Of a stretch of DNA of 5,720 nt, positions 1 through 4,914 are shown piece after piece. The notes below the pieces were generated by a model, which worked only from the letters and a program-made list of their open reading frames with translations, was not told where the DNA came from and did no database searches. The translations under genes and the position numbers were made by a program. The DNA is taken from the NCBI GenBank assembly GCA_003168315.1, contig PMSP01000383.1, positions 1 through 5,720 of the forward strand, written 5' to 3'. This DNA comes from Opitutaceae bacterium (GTDB taxonomy: Bacteria; Verrucomicrobiota; Verrucomicrobiia; Opitutales; Opitutaceae). Position 1 is the stretch's first letter; every line of letters begins with the position of its first letter.

Positions 1-75
1 CTTCTGCCGGGTGTAGGTCCCGTCAAAGAGCTCAAGGCTTCGGGGCCGGAACAGGCCCTTGACGATTGCCTTCAT
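1..75 (-). CDS. N-terminus of an unidentified protein (cut by window edge)
   Basis: Reading the minus strand from the ATG at 75-73 gives 25 open codons to the window edge. The product begins MKAIVKGLFRPRSLELFDG and continues TYTRQK. The start is basic and then mixed hydrophobic, with no signal peptide or membrane helix visible, so a cytoplasmic or peripheral protein is likely. It diverges from the sigma-factor operon, with 164 non-coding bases between the two starts. I do not recognise the family, and 25 residues are too few to assign a function. It is called a gene because it has an ATG, an open frame to the edge and a natural divergent layout. Confidence 0.5.
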   Translation of the reverse strand, partial: MKAIVKGLFRPRSLELFDGTYTRQK

Positions 76-80
76 GATTA

Positions 81-214
81 TGGCGTTATGCGGGCGAACC
101 GGGCCGGAATTTCCTGTACCACCCGGGATTGAAGCCGAAAGACTCGCATGAATCGACACCTGCGCCGAGAAGCAAATTTTTGAAGGACTTTGAACGGGGA
201 TGGTGTTATGCGGG
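81..214 (+). repeat. Direct repeat TGG(C/T)GTTATGCGGG, two copies 120 bp apart
   Basis: Positions 81-94 and 201-214 match at 13 of 14 bases and differ only at C84/T204. The downstream copy contains the presumed -10 half of the promoter for the sigma operon. The upstream copy has TTGACG at 59-64, one base farther from its GGCGTTAT than the equivalent spacing in the good promoter copies. It could be a degenerate second promoter or a protein-binding repeat. The flanking bases do not match, so this is not a larger duplication. Confidence 0.5.
180..209 (+). promoter_or_regulatory. Putative promoter of the sigma operon (TTGAAGG-N15-GGTGTTAT)
   Basis: TTGAAGG lies at 180-186 and GGTGTTAT at 202-209, separated by 15 bases. 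Read as hexamers, this is TTGAAG-N18-TGTTAT, close to -35/-10 geometry, and TGG before the -10 also resembles an extended -10. The same element with the same spacing occurs twice more in the window, each time upstream of a gene. Transcription would begin near 216, about 24 bases before the ATG at 240. A short GC hairpin (CCGGC 221-225, GCCGG 230-234) falls in this leader. Which sigma factor reads the element is not shown by the sequence. Confidence 0.6.
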
Positions 215-239
215 ATGCCGCCGGCCTGCGCCGGATCCC

Positions 240-569
240 ATGTCCACCCCACCCGACCCCCTCGACCCCCTGCTCGACCGCTGGGCCTGCCCCAAGGAGC
301 CCGCGCCCAACCTCTCGCCTGAAGTCTGGCGCCGCATCATGATGGCCGAGGGCGGGCGCCGCGAGGGATTCTGGGCGGAGATGGACGCGTGGCTTTCCCG
401 GGCACCATTCGCCGCCCTGTTCGTTGCCTGCTGCGCCCTCCTCGGCCTCTTCCTAGCCGAGGTTCGGCTCAACCACGAGCAGAGGGAGCACAGCGCCCTC
501 CTTGCCCAGAGCTATCTCCAGTTGATCGACCCCCTCCTGAAGGAGAACGCGGTCGCCAAGGCACCATGA
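240..569 (+). CDS. Small single-pass membrane protein, candidate anti-sigma factor (CnrY-like position)
   Basis: The product has 109 residues. Residues 1-54 are polar, proline-rich and acidic, with a short helical stretch around SPEVWRRIM (26-34). A single membrane helix covers about 55-74, followed by a charged segment 75-109 that includes YLQLIDP (92-98). It is the first gene of an operon: its TGA overlaps the ATG of the CnrX-like gene (ATGA, 566-569), and an ECF sigma factor follows. In cnrYXH-type systems, a small membrane protein with a cytoplasmic sigma-binding N-terminus sits in exactly this position. The assignment is therefore inferred from context and topology, since I see no recognisable sequence motif. 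The ATG at 240 is preferred over a TTG at 129 in the same frame because the putative promoter (180-209) would otherwise lie inside the gene. No clear Shine-Dalgarno sequence is present. Confidence 0.7.
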   Translation: MSTPPDPLDPLLDRWACPKEPAPNLSPEVWRRIMMAEGGRREGFWAEMDAWLSRAPFAALFVACCALLGLFLAEVRLNHEQREHSALLAQSYLQLIDPLLKENAVAKAP

Positions 570-1021
570 AGCGCGGCGCCCTCGTCCTCATCCTCGGCCT
601 GATTGTCGGGATATCCACCAACCTGGCCTACCTCCGGCTCCATCGCCCGAGCGACCCGTCCACGCTGGACGGGCAGCTCGCCTGGATGAGGGGCGAGCTC
701 CAGCTGAGCGATGCCCAGTTTGCGCGGATCCGGGAGCTCCACGAGGCCTCGAGCCCGAGGCTGCGGGCCCTTGCGGCCCAAGTGGGGCAGATGCAGGCGG
801 AGTTCGCCGCCTTCGAGAACACCCGCCGCACGTCCGACAGCGTGGATTTCATCGAGTTCGCCCAGTTCGTCGAGAACCGCCGCAACGTCAGCCGCGAGTG
901 CCTCGACTCGACGCGCCAGCTGGTCCAGGCGGCGGCGAGCGAGATGACGCCGTCCCAGCGCGAGCACTACCTTGGCATCGTAGCCGCGACAACGCCGCAG
1001 GCCATCCCCCTGACAAACTGA
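566..1021 (+). CDS. Membrane-anchored periplasmic sensor-like protein (CnrX/Spy/CpxP-type, heavy-metal resistance family)
   Basis: The product has 151 residues. An uncleaved-looking N-terminal membrane helix (about 5-24) is followed by a helical periplasmic domain. Family-like features include LSDAQFARIRELHE (47-60), a long central helix (65-88), an ExRR-type segment (103-106), a lone cysteine in RECLDSTRQL (110-119), and MTPSQREHYL (127-136), the usual 'L/M-TPEQ-R-Y' ending. Known members such as CnrX sense metals or envelope stress and release the sigma factor through their membrane partner. The CnrX-style HxxxH ligand pair is not visible here; His59 and His134 are the only histidines in the soluble domain, so the signal may not be a metal. 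The gene overlaps the upstream gene by 4 bases and lies 17 bases before the sigma gene. The ATG at 566 is chosen because the membrane helix follows directly; the frame extends further upstream only through the previous gene. Confidence 0.75.
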   Translation: MKRGALVLILGLIVGISTNLAYLRLHRPSDPSTLDGQLAWMRGELQLSDAQFARIRELHEASSPRLRALAAQVGQMQAEFAAFENTRRTSDSVDFIEFAQFVENRRNVSRECLDSTRQLVQAAASEMTPSQREHYLGIVAATTPQAIPLTN

Positions 1022-1038
1022 GCGCAGCCCCGCGCCCC

Positions 1039-1650
1039 GTGTCCAACGACGCCGCCACCGACCGCGCGAACCTGCTCGACCTGCAGCAGGGCGAGGCGGC
1101 GGCGCTGAACCGGCTGATAGCGAGGTGGCAGCGGCCGCTCACGAGCTTCGCCTACCGCTACGTCCAGAGCTCGGCCGACGCCCAGGACCTGGTGGCGGAG
1201 ACGTTCGTTCGCCTCTACCAGCGCCGGATGCGCCTGCGACCCGACACGAACCTGTCCGCGTGGCTCTTCACGGCCCTGACGAACCTCTGCCACAACCACC
1301 ACCGCTGGAAGAGGAGGCACCCGACGGTGGCCTTCGGGCCGCCCGGGACGGACGCGCATTCCGGCGCCGGCCGGGGCGACGTGACGACTGAGCCGGCCAC
1401 GCTCGAGCCCAGCCCGGACGCCGTCCTCGCGCGCGATGAGTCCCTCGACGCCCTCAAGAGGGCCATAGACGCCCTCCCCCACGACCTCAAGGTGTCGGTG
1501 CTCCTCCACCACTACGAGCGCCTGTCCTACCGCGAGATCGGGGCGATCACGGGCTGCTCGGAGCGGGGCGTCGAGACCCGCCTGTACCGCGCCCGCCAGC
1601 ACCTGCGCCAGGAGCTCGCTGGGTTCTTCCGCGAGACATTCGCCTGCTGA
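1039..1650 (+). CDS. ECF-type RNA polymerase sigma-70 family factor
   Basis: The product has 203 residues from GTG at 1039. Sigma region 2 spans about 15-93, with the core-binding segment DAQDLVAETFVRLY (47-60) and the -10-recognition stretch around LSAWLFTALTNLCHNHHRWK (72-91). A variable acidic and proline-rich linker covers about 95-130. Sigma region 4 spans about 135-192, with a helix-turn-helix in LSYREIGAITGCSERGVETR (162-181) followed by LYRARQHL. No region 1 or 3 is present, which is typical of group 4 (ECF) factors. It is the last gene of the operon. The GTG is chosen because it lies just after the preceding stop (17-base gap); an upstream in-frame GTG at 898 would add a low-complexity tail overlapping the CnrX-like gene. 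It is predicted to be held inactive by the two upstream membrane proteins. Confidence 0.9.
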   Translation: MSNDAATDRANLLDLQQGEAAALNRLIARWQRPLTSFAYRYVQSSADAQDLVAETFVRLYQRRMRLRPDTNLSAWLFTALTNLCHNHHRWKRRHPTVAFGPPGTDAHSGAGRGDVTTEPATLEPSPDAVLARDESLDALKRAIDALPHDLKVSVLLHHYERLSYREIGAITGCSERGVETRLYRARQHLRQELAGFFRETFAC

Positions 1651-1664
1651 CCCCGTTCCGCCCC

Positions 1665-2402
1665 TCAGGGCGCGCCCGGCTTGAAGCTGAAGTCCTGCTG
1701 CGCCAGGACGAGGACGGCCCTCCCCCTGGAGAGCGGCGGGTCGAAGTGCCACTGGCTGACGGCCGTGACGGCGACAGCGGCCAGCTCCTCGTTGGCCTCG
1801 ATTGTCTCGGGATTGACCGAGGGCATCCTGACGCGGCCCTGCTCATCAATGTAGAATTCGACGAGGACGTGGCCTCCGCGGCTGGACCGCGCGAGCTGGG
1901 CGGGATAGACGGGGTTCACGATCTTGGTCGGGTTAGGGATCCGGTCCAGCTGGCTCAGCGTGCAGGCGGTGTAGGAGTCGGCGCCCGGGGCTATCTTGTT
2001 GTGGATAAGCTCGATATTAGAGACGGCGCTCATTGTCACGACGACGACGCCCTCCAGCTCGAACCTGAAGGTGAGATCGGCCTTGGAGTTGCGCGGCGCA
2101 CCGTGGATGCGCGCGGGCTCGAACTTCCACTTCTTGATGGCGGCGACCGCCTGGTCGCCGAAGGCCGGCTTCGAGTACCCGGTGACGAGGTAGTCGGCCA
2201 GATGCCCGTTGTCGTCGATCGCGATCGCGACCGTGGCCGCGCCGCTTTTTATCCCGTCGATAACCAGGCTCCTCGGGAAGGTGGCCTCCTCGGTCTGGTG
2301 GATCTGCACGGGGATGTAGTCGGGCTCCCCCGGCAGCGCCGCGAAGGAGAACGATCCGCAAAGGGCGGCGGCGCAGGCCGCCAATGTTCGTAGGCTTTTC
2401 AT
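1665..2402 (-). CDS. Secreted protein with two TonB C-terminal-like domains (annotated type: energy transducer TonB)
   Basis: The product has 245 residues, with a cleavable-looking signal peptide (1-21, ending FSFA-A). It carries two copies of the TonB_C fold pattern. Copy 1 (about 41-115) shows TFPRSLVIDGIKSGAATVAI, then DDNGHL and AAIKKWKFEPA (88-98). Copy 2 (about 165-242) is closer to the family, with VYPAQLARSSRGGHVLVEFY, DEQGRV and VSQWHFDPP (215-223). Classical TonB has an uncleaved membrane anchor and a proline-rich spacer; neither is seen here. It may therefore be a free periplasmic TonB_C protein rather than a true energy coupler to ExbBD. No exbBD or TonB-dependent receptor lies in the window. 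The gene converges on the sigma operon (14-base gap) and diverges from the DoxX-like gene. The ATG at 2402 is chosen because the signal peptide begins there and a promoter-like element ends 21 bases upstream. Confidence 0.8.
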   Translation of the reverse strand: MKSLRTLAACAAALCGSFSFAALPGEPDYIPVQIHQTEEATFPRSLVIDGIKSGAATVAIAIDDNGHLADYLVTGYSKPAFGDQAVAAIKKWKFEPARIHGAPRNSKADLTFRFELEGVVVVTMSAVSNIELIHNKIAPGADSYTACTLSQLDRIPNPTKIVNPVYPAQLARSSRGGHVLVEFYIDEQGRVRMPSVNPETIEANEELAAVAVTAVSQWHFDPPLSRGRAVLVLAQQDFSFKPGAP

Positions 2403-2416
2403 GGTGTGGGGGATTT

Positions 2417-2435
2417 GCCCGGTATAACACCGGGC
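2417..2435. repeat. Palindrome GCCCGGT-ATAAC-ACCGGGC over the TonB-like gene's -10/start region
   Basis: A perfect 7-bp inverted repeat (2417-2423 and 2429-2435) with a 5-base centre covers the -10 half of the minus-strand promoter element and its predicted transcription start. It could be an operator or, if transcribed, a small 5'-end hairpin. One arm (TAACACCGGGC, 2425-2435) is also the exact reverse complement of 2505-2515, because the divergent promoter carries the same GCCCGGTGTTA. Confidence 0.5.
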
Positions 2436-2453
2436 GGCTCCCATTCCCTTCAA
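2424..2453 (-). promoter_or_regulatory. Putative promoter of the TonB-like gene (TTGAAGG-N15-GGTGTTAT, minus strand)
   Basis: On the minus strand TTGAAGG (2453-2447) is followed after exactly 15 bases by GGTGTTAT (2431-2424). All 15 specified bases and the spacing are identical to the element at 180-209, while the spacer sequences are unrelated. The -10 end is 21 bases before the ATG at 2402, so the leader would be only about 15 bases. Confidence 0.6.
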
Positions 2454-2486
2454 CTCTCGACGCCCTCCCGGCCCCCCGAGGGCGGC

Positions 2487-2516
2487 ATGAAGGGTTGCGG
2501 ACAGGCCCGGTGTTAC
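2487..2516 (+). promoter_or_regulatory. Putative promoter of the DoxX-like gene (ATGAAGG-N15-GGTGTTAC)
   Basis: ATGAAGG (2487-2493) and GGTGTTAC (2509-2516) are separated by exactly 15 bases. They match 13 of the 15 specified positions of the elements at 180-209 and 2453-2424. The element faces the DoxX-like gene, with a leader of about 64 bases to the ATG at 2587. It lies 33 bases from the TonB-like gene's element and points the other way, giving a compact divergent promoter pair. Confidence 0.5.
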
Positions 2517-2586
2517 TAGTCTCACCGCCTTACATGCCCCGTGTCCAGAGCAACGCTCCCGGCGCCTGCCCCGGCCCGGCACATTC

Positions 2587-3375
2587 ATGACCCCGGAAAT
2601 GGAGGCGAACGTGGTCTCGGCCGGCCGCCGCTTCTATGCGGCCGGGATCATCGCCCTCGGGCTGCAGCATTTCTACAACGGGGACTTCGTTCCCGTCATC
2701 GTGCCGTCCTTCCCCGCGTGGCTGCCGGGCCAATATTTCTGGACCTGCGTGGCCGGAACGGGCCTTGTCATCACCGGCGGCGCCATCCTGGTCGGAAAGG
2801 CGGCCCGGCCGGCGGCCGTGGTCCTCGGCTCGGCTCTCCTCGCTGTCCTCGTCTTCCGGCACATCCCGGGCCAGCTACCGAAATTCCGCAGCCTCGGCGC
2901 ATGGACGGACGCCTTCAAGGAGCTGACGCTTTCGGGGGGAGCTTTCGTCGCCGCAGCCTCGGTCCGCGACCCCGACCGTCCCCGGCTGGACAGGGGATTC
3001 CTGGACTTCGGGTGCCTCGCCCTCGGAATCACGGTCGCCGTCTTCGGCGTCGACCACTTCCTCTACACGGCGTTTGTCGCCTCGCTCGTGCCCACATGGA
3101 TTCCCGGGCACGTGTTCTGGACCTATTTCTGCGGCGTCGCCCTGATCGCCGCCGGCGTTGGCATGATCCTGAGGATCAGGGCACGGCTGGCGTCGGGCCT
3201 CCTCGGTTCAATGATATTCGCGTGGCTCATCGTCCTTCACATTCCGCTGGCCATCCGCGCCCCCTACGGCTCGAACGGGAATGAGTGGACGAGCGTCTAC
3301 GAGGCGCTCGCGTTCAGCGGGATAGCCTTCATCCTCGCCAGGCTCCTGCCGAGGAGGGCGGCTTCCCCTAATTGA
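2587..3375 (+). CDS. DoxX-like integral membrane protein with internal duplication (about eight helices)
   Basis: The product has 262 residues, nearly all hydrophobic helices with short loops, and no signal peptide. Predicted helices lie near 16-30, 50-70, 75-92, 113-125, 139-160, 176-195, 202-223 and 240-254. The two halves are homologous. HFYNGDFVP and PAWLPGQYFWT (28-53) align with HFLYTAFVASLVPTWIPGHVFWT-type sequence (157-179). Each half then has a glycine-rich helix, a segment ending HIP (92-94, 218-220), and a loop with W and T before the last helix. This four-helix unit resembles DoxX/DoxD-like proteins, whose roles are mostly unknown and sometimes redox-related. I infer the family from topology and loop motifs, so the name is tentative. 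The gene is divergent from the TonB-like gene and its stop overlaps the 3' end of the esterase gene. No Shine-Dalgarno sequence is evident before the ATG. Confidence 0.75.
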   Translation: MTPEMEANVVSAGRRFYAAGIIALGLQHFYNGDFVPVIVPSFPAWLPGQYFWTCVAGTGLVITGGAILVGKAARPAAVVLGSALLAVLVFRHIPGQLPKFRSLGAWTDAFKELTLSGGAFVAAASVRDPDRPRLDRGFLDFGCLALGITVAVFGVDHFLYTAFVASLVPTWIPGHVFWTYFCGVALIAAGVGMILRIRARLASGLLGSMIFAWLIVLHIPLAIRAPYGSNGNEWTSVYEALAFSGIAFILARLLPRRAASPN

Positions 3376-4813
3376 GCTCGACGGAGTACTCCGCGATCCC
3401 CCTCGGGCTGTTCTGCCAGAGGGAAAGCGGCGTCACCCAAACCGTGCCGGAAAAGGTCCGCCCGGAAGCCGCAACCTGAGGGGCGATCAGGTCGGCGTGC
3501 GCGAGGCCGTCGCGATAGGTTCCCCTGAAATAGAACCGCGCCGCTTTCCGCGCATCGACGTGGACAACGGAGGAATCTGAGGCCGCCTGCGGGGCCAGGG
3601 CGGGAGGGACCTCAAGCCAAAGCGTGGCCCTCGACCGGCCGGGCCCAAAGACCTGGCGGATCGGCTCGTCGACGAGGAGTCCCCTGTCCTGGATCTTCCT
3701 GAAGAGCGGCAACTCATCCTTGCGGACCTCCCAGACGCCGTCCGGCTCCTCGACGGGCGCGGACCTCCAGTATTCGCCCGCCGGCGCCGTCAGGACCACC
3801 CACTGCGAGAAGCCCGCGTCGTTCAGGCCGAGGGCGTCCCTCGGGTCCGGCGGAGGCGGGCGGTGACTCCGGGTGTGCTCCAGGTACCAGGTGACGACGG
3901 AAGCCTGGTCGAAGTCCGCCGGCACATTATGCGGCGCCTCCGGAAGGAGTGAATACCTGGCCGTCCCCCCGGTTGCCCGGATGGCCGATATCATCTCCTC
4001 CGCGTATCCCGGATAGATGACGTCGTCCTTCCCCCCGTGGATGACCCAGGCGGGAACGTTCCTCAGCCGGATCGCACGGTAGGGCTCCCCGACCCCGTCC
4101 CTGGGGGAAATGGCCGCAAACCGCTCCGGGTTGTCGAGGGACCACTCCCAGGTGGCCATCGCCCCGAGGCTGTGGCCCTCGAGATAGACGCGGTCCTGGT
4201 CCACGGGCAGGATCGACTCGAGCTCGTCGAGGTAGGCGTTCAGGAAGTCCACCTGCCACGGCCCCGCCTCGTCTATGGGCGTCACCGAGAACATCGGGCT
4301 GTCGTCATTCTTGCCCCGGGCAAAGGAGATCTTGTGGGCGAGCCAGCCCGAGCCGTGAAGGCCCACCTGCAGCGGAAACCGGCGTCCCTCCGAAGGGAAT
4401 CCCCTGGGAAGGATGAGCCAGTAGTTGCACCGGACGACCCTTCCGCCGGGAAGCGCCTTCTCGAACATGAGCGGGAAGAGGCACCCGCGGTTCTCGGCGA
4501 TGAAGTTGCGGCCGTGCTCCAGGGCGTCCGCGAGACCGGAGGCATACTCCTCCGGGCTCACCATGTTGGCGTCGACGGGGCTGTCGTTTCGCCCGCCCCA
4601 CGCCTCGTACCACCCGATCATCGCATGGTAGAGGGGCTGGTAGGCGGCCCCGAAGTCCCCCTCCTTGTCCTTGAGCGCCCGCAGGCGGATGACGAGCTGG
4701 TCGTGCTGCTCCCTCCAGGAAGGGGCGGCGCCCGAAACACCCGCGGCAAACAGGAGCGATGAAAGCAGGGACGCGGCGATCGACCAGCGAAGGCCTCGGG
4801 ATTGGGATGGCAT
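3368..4813 (-). CDS. Secreted alpha/beta-hydrolase (esterase/PHB-depolymerase-like) with extra N- and C-terminal domains
   Basis: The product has 481 residues. A signal peptide covers about 1-29 (hydrophobic 11-25, cleavage near VSGA-A), pointing to a periplasmic or exported enzyme. A helical region of unknown role spans 31-125. The hydrolase core spans about 128-315. It has an oxyanion-loop motif GLHGSG (151-156), the nucleophile elbow GHSLGAM with Ser215, the acid in IHGGKDDVIYP (Asp263, or 264), and catalytic His295 in APHNV. These form a complete Ser-Asp-His triad. The order and spacing resemble LpqC/PHB-depolymerase-like esterases and peptidase-S9-like hydrolases; the substrate cannot be told. 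A C-terminal region (about 330-481), rich in predicted strands, has no family I recognise. The ATG at 4813 is chosen because the signal peptide follows it; a TTG at 4903 in frame would bury that peptide. The gene lies 101 bases after the kinase on the same strand. Confidence 0.85.
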   Translation of the reverse strand: MPSQSRGLRWSIAASLLSSLLFAAGVSGAAPSWREQHDQLVIRLRALKDKEGDFGAAYQPLYHAMIGWYEAWGGRNDSPVDANMVSPEEYASGLADALEHGRNFIAENRGCLFPLMFEKALPGGRVVRCNYWLILPRGFPSEGRRFPLQVGLHGSGWLAHKISFARGKNDDSPMFSVTPIDEAGPWQVDFLNAYLDELESILPVDQDRVYLEGHSLGAMATWEWSLDNPERFAAISPRDGVGEPYRAIRLRNVPAWVIHGGKDDVIYPGYAEEMISAIRATGGTARYSLLPEAPHNVPADFDQASVVTWYLEHTRSHRPPPPDPRDALGLNDAGFSQWVVLTAPAGEYWRSAPVEEPDGVWEVRKDELPLFRKIQDRGLLVDEPIRQVFGPGRSRATLWLEVPPALAPQAASDSSVVHVDARKAARFYFRGTYRDGLAHADLIAPQVAASGRTFSGTVWVTPLSLWQNSPRGIAEYSVELN

Positions 4814-4872
4814 CGGGAAACTCGGCCTGGACGCCCGCCAAGTTGTCTCCAGGAGCTCGGGGACGCGAATGG

Positions 4873-4903
4873 ATTCTATCTCAGGGCGCCGCCCAGCGTC
4901 CAA
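4873..4903 (-). promoter_or_regulatory. Possible sigma-70-type promoter of the esterase gene (weak)
   Basis: On the minus strand TTGGAC (4903-4898) is followed after 19 bases by TAGAAT (4878-4873), about 60 bases before the ATG at 4813. The spacer is longer than ideal. It does not match the TTGAAGG/GGTGTTAT element, so the esterase is probably not in the same control group. Read-through from the kinase gene is the alternative. Confidence 0.3.
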
Positions 4904-4914
4904 GTCCCGGGGCG

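Noticed and set aside
105..131. GGAATTTCC as a classical ECF -35 (GGAAC-like) site for the sigma operon
   Set aside because: No convincing -10 partner at 16-17 bases, and the repeated TTGAAGG/GGTGTTAT element nearer the start is much better supported.
221..234. CCGGC-CTGC-GCCGG hairpin in the sigma operon leader as a riboswitch or attenuator
   Set aside because: The stem is only five base pairs in GC-rich DNA, with no alternative pairing or U-tract; too weak to call.
129..239. Upstream TTG start extending the first operon gene by 37 codons
   Set aside because: The extension has no family-like sequence and would place the conserved promoter element (180-209) inside the gene; the ATG at 240 fits better.
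898..1038. Upstream GTG start for the sigma factor
   Set aside because: It adds a low-complexity Gly/Pro/Arg tail overlapping the CnrX-like gene; sigma region 2 begins normally after the GTG at 1039.
1651..1677. GGGCGCGCCC palindrome (1668-1677) as a bidirectional terminator between convergent genes
   Set aside because: No loop or T-tract follows on either strand, and it lies inside the TonB-like coding sequence; GC-rich chance is a sufficient explanation.
967..2393. Long antisense open frames opposite the sigma and TonB-like genes (967-1752 minus, 1746-2393 plus)
   Set aside because: Their products are Arg/Gly/Ala-rich with no motifs, as expected for shadow frames in GC-rich coding DNA; the opposite frames carry clear domains.
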